A DNA stretch of 64,000 bases from NCBI RefSeq assembly GCF_003403075.1, contig NZ_CP031557.1, forward strand, positions 3,596,001 to 3,660,000. The letters are read 5' to 3'. Position 1 is the first letter of the stretch. Each line of letters starts with the position of its first letter. The notes below the pieces were generated by a model that saw nothing but the letters and a program-made list of their open reading frames with translations, was not told the DNA's origin and searched no databases. Below are positions 25,141 to 34,057 of the stretch, one piece after another. This DNA is from Flavobacterium psychrotrophum. GTDB taxonomy: Bacteria; Bacteroidota; Bacteroidia; Flavobacteriales; Flavobacteriaceae. Both the position numbers and the translations under genes were made by a program.

Positions 25141-25253
25141 GGACGCAAGATTGGTTTAAACAAATATAATCATTTCAGAAATTAAATTCCGGAATTGAGA
25201 ATCCAGAAATTAAGATTGGCTTTACGTATCATTTGCAGGTCAGTTAATTATGA

Positions 25254-26006
25254 TCAAAGCCTGCAAACCACAAGTGCCCTTGCCCCACTACCGGGTTTAG
25301 ATTTTATGCGGTACTGGCCATTAAGGTACTGGGCTCTCATTTCAAGGCTACCAAGCCCAAGTCCGGGTTTGTTAATGGTTGTATCAAACCCTTTACCATT
25401 GTCTGTAACACAAATCGAAAGTAATGTTTTGGTATGGCGCAGGTGCACAAGCACAGTTGTAGCGTTGGCATGCTTCATTATATTAGTTACAAGCTCCTGC
25501 ACTATGCGCACCAGCTGTATTTTAAATTCAGGGGTAACATCGGCTTCCGTGCGTACATCAGCAAAAAGCCGGATGTCTAACTTACTCTCCCATGGTTCTA
25601 TAAGGCGGGTTACAAGCTCCGGCACAGATGAAAACTCAAGCATTGGGGGCATCAAATCGTGCGATATTCGGCGCGCTTCGGCTATACTGTCTCCCAGTTC
25701 CTGTTCTATATCGGCGGGGCTTTGCCCTATCTGAGTTTTCATACGTATAACGCTCAGCTTGCCTATAAGACCATCATGAAGGTCTGCCGCAATACGGGTA
25801 CGTTCTTTTTCCTGTGCGAGAAGCCCGGTTTCAAGTAGTTTTTTCTGGTGATCTATTTCAAGCCGTGCCTGGCGCAGGTTTGCTTCAGTCATGCGTTTAT
25901 AACCGGCGTGCATAATTTTTACCACAAAAAGTAATATGGTAAAAATTAGTACGATAACAATTGCTATCCAAAGTGCTATAACCTTTGGGTCCTGCCATTT
26001 TTCCAT
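25254..26006 (-). CDS. NarX/LiaS-type sensor histidine kinase
   Basis: 250 residues from ATG 26006. One N-terminal membrane helix (about 9-31), no large sensor domain, a coiled-coil-like linker, then the HisKA_3 dimerisation box QEKERTRIAADLHDGLIGKL with the phospho-His in DLHDG, N box ELVTNIMKHANAT and G1 VTDNGKGFDT, G2 GLGLGSLEMRA. TACTTTTG on the minus strand at 26032-26039 supports this start over a longer one at 26054. With no large periplasmic domain it may sense through a partner, possibly the adjacent membrane proteins. Confidence 0.9.
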   Translation of the reverse strand: MEKWQDPKVIALWIAIVIVLIFTILLFVVKIMHAGYKRMTEANLRQARLEIDHQKKLLETGLLAQEKERTRIAADLHDGLIGKLSVIRMKTQIGQSPADIEQELGDSIAEARRISHDLMPPMLEFSSVPELVTRLIEPWESKLDIRLFADVRTEADVTPEFKIQLVRIVQELVTNIMKHANATTVLVHLRHTKTLLSICVTDNGKGFDTTINKPGLGLGSLEMRAQYLNGQYRIKSKPGSGARALVVCRL

Positions 26007-26078
26007 CTGCCGAAAATATAAAATCGCTTTGCAAAAGTAGCAATTAGCCAGCAAATACAGGCACTTTGAATGAATTAT

Positions 26079-26840
26079 TTATTTTTTGAATATTCCCATA
26101 CTGTCTGCCGTAATGTTATTTATAATGCGCAATAGTAGCGGACGCTCCCTGGCATCAGTAGATAAAGCCTCGCGTTGCAACAGTGTTATGCTTCTGCCAT
26201 ACATAAAAATGCGAACACTTATAAAGCTATAAAACAATATTATGAGTACTACATTAAATGCCCAGAAATAAAAAATAACATCTGACGACGCATTAACCAG
26301 GAAATTAAAGGGTAAAAAGATGACGAGCGTAAACGTATAGAATACGAGTACCGTAAGATTTAGCCAAAAATTGTTGAAGCGGGTTTCGTCATAACGGCTC
26401 ATTTTTTTGTGCAGGTAACTTAACGAGAAAATAATGATTGCAAAATTATCTACCACTTTACAATAAGGCTGAAACGTGCGAATATCTCTCACGTTAAGTA
26501 TAAAATCAAAAATTAGCTCCCAACTAATATACAATCCTGCAGCAGCACCCAATAACAGCAAAGGTACTTTAGGTTTTGAAAATAACCTGAAATTGTAAAA
26601 CCATGTAAAAAAGGCTAACTCTAAAAAGGCATATATGGGCAATACCACATGATTACTTGGAATGAATTTTAATATATAAACGCTAAGACGCTCTGTAAAA
26701 AACATCAGGAAAAGGTAAAGTAGCAGGCCACGGTGTAATGGAGAAAGTTTTTTATAGAAGTAGATACCTATCATTAACCCAGCAATATCTGTATAACGGC
26801 TTAAATCTGTAAGTAGTATAGAAAACTCTTTGACACCCAT
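26079..26840 (-). CDS. Multi-pass membrane protein, paralogue of next gene
   Basis: 253 residues, about seven or eight hydrophobic segments. TFQPYCKVVDNFAIIIFSLS and FLPFNFLVNASSDVIFYFWA match the neighbour at 26974 (FQPYSKVVDDFVVILLSLTF, FLPFNFLVNENSGLKFYVW) in order and spacing, so the two are paralogues from a tandem duplication. I do not recognise the family. It lies directly upstream of the NarX-type kinase gene on the same strand (72 bases), so a sensory-module role is possible. Confidence 0.65.
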   Translation of the reverse strand: MGVKEFSILLTDLSRYTDIAGLMIGIYFYKKLSPLHRGLLLYLFLMFFTERLSVYILKFIPSNHVVLPIYAFLELAFFTWFYNFRLFSKPKVPLLLLGAAAGLYISWELIFDFILNVRDIRTFQPYCKVVDNFAIIIFSLSYLHKKMSRYDETRFNNFWLNLTVLVFYTFTLVIFLPFNFLVNASSDVIFYFWAFNVVLIILFYSFISVRIFMYGRSITLLQREALSTDARERPLLLRIINNITADSMGIFKK

Positions 26841-26923
26841 ATTTTACACAATCATTAAACAGCATCATTGCATAATGATGCTACTACGTTTTAAAGTGAA
26901 GTGGATGCAGTACAAAAATAGTA

Positions 26924-26947
26924 AAACCCCCGAAAAATCAGGGGTTT
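26924..26947 (-). terminator. Hairpin between the two paralogous membrane protein genes
   Basis: Stem AAACCCC/GGGGTTT around a 10-base loop; on the minus strand it ends GGGGGTTTT. It would end or attenuate the transcript from the upstream gene at 26974. Confidence 0.6.
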
Positions 26948-26973
26948 CTAAAGTTAAATCTTTTTTCCTAAGA

Positions 26974-27657
26974 TTATTTTTCAACTATCTTTTTAAAATC
27001 TTTACCTTTTACAAGCTTATCGTTCCAAATAAAAAAGATGATGTAGGCATAGAACACAATGTTAGCCACCATGTTTAAAAACCATACATAAAACTTTAAG
27101 CCCGAGTTTTCATTTACTAAAAAATTAAAAGGCAAAAACACTATTAAATTAACCGTAAAATAGATAAGAAACGCGATATTAAGATTAAAAATCCGCCATT
27201 CTCCACCAAGTTTTTTAGATATGTTTTCATAAAAAAACGTCAATGAAAGCAATATGACTACAAAATCATCTACCACTTTAGAGTAGGGCTGAAACTGCCC
27301 CACATCCGTTTTAATGTAAAGGGAAACAAATATTTCACATATAATATACAGCAAGCCAAAACCCACCAGTCCCTTTAATAGCTTATGCTTTAGGTCTGAT
27401 AAAACTACCAGATAAAAATATCCGGCAAATAGCAATTCTAAAAAGCTGTACACTAAAAGTAAAATATGGTTATTACCAAATAATTTCCAGAACAGCCTGC
27501 TTATTACATCTACCAGTAACAGCATTAAAACATACCACACAATGGCCTTACTTTCTTTCCCTAAATTTTTATAAGAAAAAAGACCTCTTATAAGAGCAAG
27601 GGTTAAAAGTACCGGAGCCAGATAACTTAAATAAGATGTGAATTCAATAATCGACAC
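26974..27657 (-). CDS. Multi-pass membrane protein, paralogue of previous gene
   Basis: 227 residues, about seven hydrophobic segments, with the same QFQPYSKVVDDFVVILLSLT and VFLPFNFLVNENSG signatures as its neighbour at 26079. The C-terminus is basic (KDFKKIVEK). Nine bases downstream of the hypothetical gene at 27667, so these two are co-transcribed. No enzymatic motif. Function unknown. Confidence 0.65.
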   Translation of the reverse strand: MSIIEFTSYLSYLAPVLLTLALIRGLFSYKNLGKESKAIVWYVLMLLLVDVISRLFWKLFGNNHILLLVYSFLELLFAGYFYLVVLSDLKHKLLKGLVGFGLLYIICEIFVSLYIKTDVGQFQPYSKVVDDFVVILLSLTFFYENISKKLGGEWRIFNLNIAFLIYFTVNLIVFLPFNFLVNENSGLKFYVWFLNMVANIVFYAYIIFFIWNDKLVKGKDFKKIVEK

Positions 27658-27666
27658 AGGCCCTCT

Positions 27667-28278
27667 CTATAAGTTTAATAAATAAAAGCTTGAAGCTGTT
27701 GCTGAAGCTCCATATGGAGGAACAGGGAAAGAAAAATCATCATATACATCTTTACTATCTATAAGATTTGTAACAATCAGTTCAGCAGTAAATGCAACCA
27801 CCGCCTGGCCATTGCTTTTTAATGCTAAATTTACATAGGTATCAAGTGTTTCAAAATCTTCCCTATCAACTACAAATGCCAGGAAAAGCCCATCTGTAGT
27901 TGCATTTTGGGCAGGTATAAATGTGCCGTAGTTTTTATCCCAGTTTGCAATACGCTGCTTGGCTTCTTTGTTTGGAATACGGTTACTACCAAGGTTCTTC
28001 TCTAACGGACATACTTTTGTGTACAACTGATAATCAGCAGCATGCGCCGGGGTATCATATTCAGCCGGTATAACATAAAAATTTATTCTTTCCTTTGTTG
28101 GATCAGGATCTTCAACAATCCCCAGGTACACATGCAGTTGCTGGCACGTTTGTGCGTAATCAGGAATGACGTAACGAAACGCATCGCCCTTATCAAAAAG
28201 GCCTACAATCCTACTATTTTGCTTACCATTAACCGCAGCCTTCCATGCGTTGATACCATCTGCTATGCTTGATGCCAT
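27667..28278 (-). CDS. Hypothetical protein, probably cytoplasmic
   Basis: 203 residues with no signal peptide or membrane helix. Begins MASSIADGINAWKAAVNGKQ. A middle part has YVIPAEYDTPAHAADYQLYT and LEKNLGSNRIPNKEAKQRIA, and the C-terminus is hydrophobic-aromatic. No family recognised. The start ATG is clear and lies downstream of 330 gene-free bases. It heads a run of five same-strand genes that ends with the NarL-type two-component pair. Confidence 0.6.
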   Translation of the reverse strand: MASSIADGINAWKAAVNGKQNSRIVGLFDKGDAFRYVIPDYAQTCQQLHVYLGIVEDPDPTKERINFYVIPAEYDTPAHAADYQLYTKVCPLEKNLGSNRIPNKEAKQRIANWDKNYGTFIPAQNATTDGLFLAFVVDREDFETLDTYVNLALKSNGQAVVAFTAELIVTNLIDSKDVYDDFSFPVPPYGASATASSFYLLNL

Positions 28279-28609
28279 AGTGTACTAAATTTTAATTAAT
28301 AATTGATTATGATTTGGTTTTACAACCGTGTATCGTAAATGTACACTTTTTTTGACTAAAATAAAGTTAATTACGGGTAACCATATACTCAAATTAATGT
28401 AACAACCTGCCTTACTAAGGGTTTGTTAAATATTATAACCATAAATGTATAATTACATAACAAATAACCTGCTGTACAACAATACTTTTACAACGGGTGA
28501 AAACCTCTTCATAATTTTACATCAGGTTTTGGTAAAAGTTACCTGTAGGATTGATTCCCTTCCGCTTCCCCGGAAGGGTTTTATTTTTTTAAGTACATTT
28601 CTTAATTAG
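28279..28609. other. Gene-free stretch with an orphan plus-strand terminator
   Basis: 331 bases, A/T-rich, presumably holding the promoter of the gene at 27667. At its right end is a terminator-like hairpin that faces the plus strand, although no plus-strand gene precedes it. Confidence 0.5.
28558..28591 (+). terminator. Orphan terminator-like hairpin
   Basis: CCCTTCC / GGAAGGG stem, 8-base loop, then TTTTATTTTTTT. No plus-strand coding gene within the preceding 330 bases, so it may end a small RNA, or block transcription against the leftward genes. Confidence 0.55.
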
Positions 28610-29830
28610 CTATTCCTGTCCTGCAATACTTTCTGCAGCTATAAAACCACCTGTCCAGGCATTCTGAAAGTTAAAACCGCCCGTAATGGCATCAATATTT
28701 ATGACCTCTCCCGCAAAATAAAGATTATTATAAAGCTTACTCTGCATGGTTTTAAAGTTCACTTCTTTAAGATCTATACCACCTGCGGTAACAAACTCTT
28801 CTTTAAAGGTACTTTTACCGTTTACTGCATATTGCCCATTTGTAAGTTGGGTTGTAAGGTCTTGCAGCTGCTGTTTTGTAAGGTCGGCCCATCGGGCTTC
28901 AGTATTAATACCGGCTGCTATGACAAGGCTTTCCCACAGGCGGTTAGGAAAATCAAACGGCGACTTCTTGCCAATGGTTTTCTTAGCGTTTTCAAGTTTC
29001 AGTTCTCGCAGGATTTCCTCGCAATCTTCTGCATCTGTATCATTAAGCCAGTTAACCTGTAACGTAAAACGATACTCTTTCTCGGCAAGTTCTCGGGCTC
29101 CCCATGCAGAAAGGCGCAGTATACCCGGCCCACTCATACCCCAATGGGTAATAAGCAGCGGCCCCGATGCGTCTAGCTTACTGCCCTTTACATTTACTGA
29201 TGCAAGTGCAGAAACCCCCATAAGATCTTTGATACGCGGGTCTTTAATATTAAAAGTAAATAACGAGGGTACCGGCGGTATTATAGAGTGGCCAAGTTCT
29301 GCCAGCATATCCCACATTTTAGGGTTACTGCCCGTAGCCATAACCAGGCTTGCTGCCAGATAGGTTTCTGTCTGGGTTGCTATTTTCCAATGGCTTTCGG
29401 CATTGTATAAAGATTGTATGCTTTGCCCGGTAAGTATTTGTATGTTGTATTTTTTGGCCGCAGCCAAAAAACAGTCTATTATGGTTTGAGAGCTGTCCGT
29501 TACCGGAAACATACGCCCGTCTTCTTCCGCTTTAAGTTCCACACCATGTCGTTCAAACCAGTCTATAGTATCGCCACTGCAAAAACGATTAAACGGTCCG
29601 CGAAGCTCTTTTTCGCCACGCGGGTAAAACTTTACCAGATCTGCCGGGATAAAACAAGCATGGGTAACATTGCACCTGCCCCCACCCGATACACGCACTT
29701 TACTAAGCACTTCTTTGCCACGTTCCAGTATGGCTATCTTAAGTGCCGGGTTGCGTTCGGCTATGTTTATTGCGGTAAAAAAACCTGCTGCCCCGCCACC
29801 GGCAATTATTACATCAAAACTCTTGCTCAT
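28610..29830 (-). CDS. BaiN/HI0933-type NAD(P)/FAD-dependent oxidoreductase
   Basis: 406 residues. N-terminal FAD dinucleotide-binding VIIAGGGAAGFFTAINIAER and ILERGKEVLSKVRVSGGGRC with NVTHAC, the signature of the HI0933 flavoprotein family. Near the C-terminus FAGEVINIDAITGGFNFQNA closes the FAD site. Substrate unknown; the family includes a bile-acid dehydratase-like group in gut bacteria, but most members are uncharacterised. It overlaps glpQ by 4 bases (ATGA), so it is translationally coupled to it. Confidence 0.9.
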   Translation of the reverse strand: MSKSFDVIIAGGGAAGFFTAINIAERNPALKIAILERGKEVLSKVRVSGGGRCNVTHACFIPADLVKFYPRGEKELRGPFNRFCSGDTIDWFERHGVELKAEEDGRMFPVTDSSQTIIDCFLAAAKKYNIQILTGQSIQSLYNAESHWKIATQTETYLAASLVMATGSNPKMWDMLAELGHSIIPPVPSLFTFNIKDPRIKDLMGVSALASVNVKGSKLDASGPLLITHWGMSGPGILRLSAWGARELAEKEYRFTLQVNWLNDTDAEDCEEILRELKLENAKKTIGKKSPFDFPNRLWESLVIAAGINTEARWADLTKQQLQDLTTQLTNGQYAVNGKSTFKEEFVTAGGIDLKEVNFKTMQSKLYNNLYFAGEVINIDAITGGFNFQNAWTGGFIAAESIAGQE

Positions 29831-30510
29831 ATACGGTCTGGGTAATCAGTTATTATGCCATCTACGCCCAGCGCTTTTACGCGGGCTATGTCTTCGGGTT
29901 CGTTTACAGTCCAGGGATACACTTTATAGCCTGCCTGTTGTGCTTTAAGCACACTACTTTCTGTAAGTAAAGAAAAGTGCGGGTGCAGTGCCACCGCATT
30001 AAATGCCTCAGCCCATTCCCACGCCTGGTGAATGCTGGCCTGTGTAAGTATGCCCAGCGGCACTTTTGGGTTAATGCGGCTCATATTTTCCAGCTCTTCC
30101 CGCTGAAAGCTCGACACTATAAAATCTTTGTAAGTATAGCCTTTCTCTGCCACATAACGTTCTATAAAATTGCTTACAGGCTGTGCGGTGTGGCGGCCTT
30201 TCATTTCTATGTTTACAAAACAGTTTTTACCCACCGTTTCAAAAACCTCATCAAGCGTAGGTATGCTATGCCCTCCTGTTACGGTAAGGCTTTTCAATTC
30301 GGCAAGAGTAAGCTTATGCACTTCGCCTGTACCGTTAGTAACGCGGTCTACGGTAAAGTCGTGAATTACTACAAGCTCTCCGGTGGCACAAGCGTGCACA
30401 TCGAGTTCTATAGCCTTAGCCCCAAGCGTCAAAGCCCGGGCAAATGATGCCAGGGTATTTTCGGTTACATGTCCCTTGGCCCCACGATGGCCTATATTGA
30501 GTATGGGCAT
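29827..30510 (-). CDS. glpQ: Glycerophosphodiester phosphodiesterase
   Basis: 227 residues from ATG 30510. GHRGAKGHVTENTLASFARA with the catalytic first His, IELDVHACATGELVVIHDF with metal Glu/Asp and second His, and the end YPWTVNEPEDIARVKALGVD then GIITDYPD. No signal peptide, so the UgpQ-like cytoplasmic form. It splits glycerophosphodiesters to glycerol-3-phosphate and an alcohol. A promoter on this strand (TTG 30558-30556, TATCTTTG 30534-30527, spacer 21) supports this start instead of one at 30558. Confidence 0.92.
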   Translation of the reverse strand: MPILNIGHRGAKGHVTENTLASFARALTLGAKAIELDVHACATGELVVIHDFTVDRVTNGTGEVHKLTLAELKSLTVTGGHSIPTLDEVFETVGKNCFVNIEMKGRHTAQPVSNFIERYVAEKGYTYKDFIVSSFQREELENMSRINPKVPLGILTQASIHQAWEWAEAFNAVALHPHFSLLTESSVLKAQQAGYKVYPWTVNEPEDIARVKALGVDGIITDYPDRI

Positions 30511-30526
30511 TATAGAATGTTTTGGG

Positions 30527-30558
30527 CAAAGATAGTATTTGCAGCAATCAATGCCCAA
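30527..30558 (-). promoter_or_regulatory. Promoter for glpQ-flavoprotein unit
   Basis: On the minus strand TTG at 30558-30556 and TATCTTTG at 30534-30527, spacer 21 bases; ATG 16 bases further on. Confidence 0.65.
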
Positions 30559-30572
30559 AACAGTTGTAAAAT

Positions 30573-31532
30573 CTACGGGTTGTAAGATAGCCCCAAGTTT
30601 ACATAGAAATTGCCGTTAGGCGTAGCCTTAAAAACATAATCGGTAAACTTTTTATTAACGGCTACAATCCTGCTGGTAGGTGTATATTTATAACCTGTTT
30701 TTAGGGTAGCTATAAAGCCTTTAAAAATGCAATGCTCATAGGTAGCACCAGACATGGTTTCTAACTGGCTGAAAATATAAGTCTTTGATGTATTTCTATT
30801 AAACCCTTTTAAGTAAACGGTTGTATTATCAAGCTCTGTACCCAGAGAGAGCCTGCCATTACTAAACACATCTTTTTTCATAAACAGCCTCTTTGGCAAA
30901 ATGATGTCGGCAATCCATCCGTTATCAAACTTATGCTCGTAAGAAAGGGTAACAAACGCCGGCACCTGCGAGCTGGGGTCTATAAGACCTAATAAACCTA
31001 TAGTCATTTTTGTTTTAGCATTAGCCTTAAGTACCAATGTACCCGATACCATACCGGTTATGCGCTCAAAGCCATTTTCTCCGCCCGATGGCAGCGCAGT
31101 AGCCGTGAATAAAGCCATTTTACCAAAAAGCTTAGTAAAACGTGTAAGCGTTACTGTAGCTGCATAATAATGTTCATTGCTTTCGGTTTGCTGTAAATTA
31201 GCACCTTGGGTTTCGGCATGAATATAGTTATAAAACAAACCGGTACTAAACACCCACTTTGGCGACTTTATAAAATTGATATTTGCATTTACACGTTGCT
31301 GGTATAACCGGGTAACCCTGCCTTCGGGCTGGCTAACGCCGGGAATGCGTGCAGAAAAATCATAAGGCGCATCATACCGAAACTCCGTATTTATCATGCG
31401 GGTAAACGGAAATTTATCTGCAACAAATTTTATAGCTTCTTTAGGAATGCTGTCTTTAGCCTGGGCAAATGTTTTGTAAAAAGGAACAGAAAGTACAAAC
31501 ACGAATAATGATAATTTAGCGGGATGTAGCAT
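30573..31532 (-). CDS. DUF6268-like outer membrane beta-barrel protein
   Basis: 319 residues with a signal peptide cleaved after about residue 23 (VLSVPFYKTFAQ). The rest is rich in alternating aromatic and polar strands: FSTGLFYNYIHAETQG, YYAATVTLTRFTKLFGKMAL, ATLKTGYKYTP and the end FYVNLGLSYNP, with the aromatic-rich C-terminus of an outer membrane barrel. My recollection of DUF6268 is the basis for the name, held loosely. Fifteen bases after the gene at 31548 on the same strand. Confidence 0.65.
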   Translation of the reverse strand: MLHPAKLSLFVFVLSVPFYKTFAQAKDSIPKEAIKFVADKFPFTRMINTEFRYDAPYDFSARIPGVSQPEGRVTRLYQQRVNANINFIKSPKWVFSTGLFYNYIHAETQGANLQQTESNEHYYAATVTLTRFTKLFGKMALFTATALPSGGENGFERITGMVSGTLVLKANAKTKMTIGLLGLIDPSSQVPAFVTLSYEHKFDNGWIADIILPKRLFMKKDVFSNGRLSLGTELDNTTVYLKGFNRNTSKTYIFSQLETMSGATYEHCIFKGFIATLKTGYKYTPTSRIVAVNKKFTDYVFKATPNGNFYVNLGLSYNP

Positions 31533-31547
31533 GCGTAAGTTGTTTAA

Positions 31548-31958
31548 TTATATAGCGCTTAATGATGACCTGAAAAAATCGAGCAGAAAAAGTTTTTGAA
31601 AACGGTGCCGTATACGGTGCTGCGCAATGAAGTTGTTTAGCCTTTCGGCAGAAAATACAGTTCTGTCTATAACAAATACAAACCAGAGTGCATTTGCTTC
31701 TTTTTCCGCAGGCAGGTGCAACAACCTTTTTTGCGTAAGATGGCTGCTGTCATAAAACACCAGCCCAGCCTTACCGGCATCAGTATCAGCAAAGCTTACG
31801 GTATCCTGCACAGGCAACTTATATTTAATGTAGCCGCTGTACGATTCTTTAAAGCGTATCATATCAGCCAGCCTTACTGCCATAACTTCAGACTCAGGCT
31901 CAGTAGCAAGCAGTACCTCCATATCGCCTCCTTTTTGCAACAATTCATTCATGCTCAT
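31548..31958 (-). CDS. Hypothetical protein with LytTR-free basic C-terminus
   Basis: 136 residues from ATG 31958 (a TTG at 31976 or ATG six bases later is also possible). The N-terminal half is acidic (MSMNELLQKGGDMEVLLATE) and the C-terminal end basic and aromatic (RIRHRFQKLFLLDFFRSS). No membrane helix or signal peptide is clear and no family is recognised. Same strand and close upstream of the outer membrane protein gene, so likely co-transcribed. Confidence 0.5.
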   Translation of the reverse strand: MSMNELLQKGGDMEVLLATEPESEVMAVRLADMIRFKESYSGYIKYKLPVQDTVSFADTDAGKAGLVFYDSSHLTQKRLLHLPAEKEANALWFVFVIDRTVFSAERLNNFIAQHRIRHRFQKLFLLDFFRSSLSAI

Positions 31959-32115
31959 ATCAAAAGTTTTGGGCAAAGAACGCTTTACATTTACTACAGC
32001 ATTTTTAATTTATACAAAACCGAAAATAATTTCTACCAAACCGCCACTATTACGATTTTGTATAATAAAACACCCGTTTGGTACAATTTTAAAAGCACTA
32101 CCCTGTAACCCTTAG

Positions 32116-32123
32116 TATATTTG
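32116..32123 (+). promoter_or_regulatory. -7 box for the LytS-type kinase operon
   Basis: TATATTTG, a perfect TAnnTTTG, 20 bases before ATG 32144. No TTG at the expected -33 spacing. Confidence 0.5.
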
Positions 32124-32143
32124 CAGCAGTTTAACAGCATAAA

Positions 32144-33253
32144 ATGAGCATAGAGAACATTTGCAACCTGCATAAAAATCCTGTTATAAAGCTGCTTACC
32201 GAAGATCGCTTTCGCATACTACGCCATGTGTGCATGATAAGTGTGTTTTTCGTGATTTTTGCCAGTGCCCGCATCCTTTTTGTAAAAGATGGCGATGACT
32301 ATAGCGGAAACGCCGGGTTCTATCACAGCCTTGCACCTTTTATTCTTTATATGGGAATATTATATATTAACATATACGTTTTAATGAATCTGTTTTTTAA
32401 GGGGCAATACTTATTATACATCATACTAATAATGGCACTTAGCCTTAGCGCACTACTTACGCTACGGTATGTTATTGATCCGTTTTTTGAACCTTACCTT
32501 ATAAGGCCCCGCCGCCACGGCCTGGATGATGTGGTTACTTTTATATGCGCCACTATATTTACAACACCCATAATATTAGTAAGCAACACAATGCGCCTTA
32601 TGCAAAAATGGATACAGGATACAGAGCGCCTTAACGAGCTGAATACACTTACCATAAACATGGAGCTCGCTGCACTAAAGAACCAGATAAATCCGCACTT
32701 TTTATTTAACATGCTTAATAATGTAAATGTGCTGGTAAAAACCAGGCCCGATACTGCATCTACTGTAATTATTAAGCTATCAGAATTTTTAAGGCATCAA
32801 CTGTATGAAAACAATGAAGAAAGTACATCGTTAATGGCGGAAGAACAATTCCTGACCAACTTTTTGAATCTTGAAAAAATTCGCAGGGATAATTTTAGTT
32901 TTAGCATTAGCCACCAAACGCCCGAAAGTACTGCTAACATACTAATACCCCCAAACCTGTTTACCACTTTTGTAGAAAATGCCATAAAATACAGTGTAGA
33001 CCTGGGCGACAATACTACTTATGTAAACATTGCTTTAAAGACTGAGGGCAACCGGCTGCACTTTAGCTGCATCAATTCTCAAAATCCTGACGAAAAATTC
33101 AGGGATACCGGGAGTGGTGGCCTGGGTTTGGCTAACATTAAAAGGAGGCTCGAAATTTTATATGGAGATAACCATACCCTTGAATGTACCGACCTGCAAA
33201 GCACTTACACCATTAACTTAACTATTCCGTATGACCTGTATTATAGTAGATGA
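32144..33253 (+). CDS. LytS/YehU-type sensor histidine kinase
   Basis: 369 residues. N-terminal half with about four membrane helices, then the His_kinase domain: ALKNQINPHFLFNMLNNVNV with the phospho-His in PHFLFN, an ATPase with IPPNLFTTFVENAIKYS and SGGLGLANIKRRLEILYG. The partner LytTR regulator overlaps its end by 23 bases, so the two are translationally coupled. Such pairs control envelope or metabolic genes in Bacteroidota; the target is unknown. Confidence 0.92.
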   Translation: MSIENICNLHKNPVIKLLTEDRFRILRHVCMISVFFVIFASARILFVKDGDDYSGNAGFYHSLAPFILYMGILYINIYVLMNLFFKGQYLLYIILIMALSLSALLTLRYVIDPFFEPYLIRPRRHGLDDVVTFICATIFTTPIILVSNTMRLMQKWIQDTERLNELNTLTINMELAALKNQINPHFLFNMLNNVNVLVKTRPDTASTVIIKLSEFLRHQLYENNEESTSLMAEEQFLTNFLNLEKIRRDNFSFSISHQTPESTANILIPPNLFTTFVENAIKYSVDLGDNTTYVNIALKTEGNRLHFSCINSQNPDEKFRDTGSGGLGLANIKRRLEILYGDNHTLECTDLQSTYTINLTIPYDLYYSR

Positions 33254-33947
33254 TGAACCGCTGGCCCGCGAAGGATTGCAGGCTCTAATAGAAGAAGTAT
33301 CTGAACTGCGTGTATTGGGCAGGTTCTCTAATGCGCCTGTAGCGTTAGAATTCCTGAAAGACAACACACCCGATTTAATATTCCTGGATATACAGATGCC
33401 CAAGGTAACGGGACTTGAGTTTGCAGCGCAGCTACCTGTAAAGAGCCTTTTGATATTTACAACGGCTTATTCTCAATATGCACTTAAAAGCTATGAGCTC
33501 GATGCTATTGACTACCTGCTTAAGCCCATAGAAAAAGTAAGGCTCGAAAAGGCAATTAGCAAAGCAATACTGTATAAACAATTACTATCTGACGATACTG
33601 CAAAAAATACCATTGAGCAGGCAAACAATAATTTCCTGCTTATAAAGGCCGAAAGGCGTTTTCATAAAATAAGCCTCAAAGACATAAGGTTTATAGAGGG
33701 ATTAAAAGACTATGTAGTAATCTATACTACCGGCCAGAAACTGGTTACGGCAATGAACCTGAAAACCATACACCAGAAACTAAACGGAGATAATTTTTTA
33801 AGGGTAAGCAAATCGTATATTGTAAACCTCAACGCGGTAGAATCTTTTGATACGCACAACCTGTACATATCCGATTTTGAAATTCCGCTGGGAGAAATTT
33901 ATAAAGCCGACTTCTTTGAAAAATACCTGAGCGATTTTAATGAATAG
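33231..33947 (+). CDS. LytTR-family response regulator
   Basis: 238 residues. Receiver with TCIIVDDEPLAREGLQAL, phospho-Asp in DLIFLDIQMPKVTGLE at about 54, and Lys in DYLLKPIEK at about 104. The LytTR DNA-binding domain runs from about 135 to the end: FIEGLKDYVVIYTTGQK, NFLRVSKSYIVNLNAVESF. Overlaps the kinase gene. It probably ends without a strong terminator; the next hairpin belongs to the convergent starch gene. Confidence 0.93.
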   Translation: MTCIIVDDEPLAREGLQALIEEVSELRVLGRFSNAPVALEFLKDNTPDLIFLDIQMPKVTGLEFAAQLPVKSLLIFTTAYSQYALKSYELDAIDYLLKPIEKVRLEKAISKAILYKQLLSDDTAKNTIEQANNNFLLIKAERRFHKISLKDIRFIEGLKDYVVIYTTGQKLVTAMNLKTIHQKLNGDNFLRVSKSYIVNLNAVESFDTHNLYISDFEIPLGEIYKADFFEKYLSDFNE

Positions 33948-34003
33948 TAGTGCATTATCTAACAAATCATAAATGAAATACAACAGCGTTAAAATAAAAA
34001 CGC

Positions 34004-34030
34004 AAAAAGCCCGGACATTGCTGCCCGGGC
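34004..34030 (-). terminator. Terminator after the T9SS starch-binding gene
   Basis: On the minus strand: GCCCGGG, 9-base loop, CCGGGC, then TTTTT. It lies 28 bases after the stop of the gene at 34058. Confidence 0.8.
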
Positions 34031-34057
34031 CCTATCAATAAAATAAACAACTCCGAT

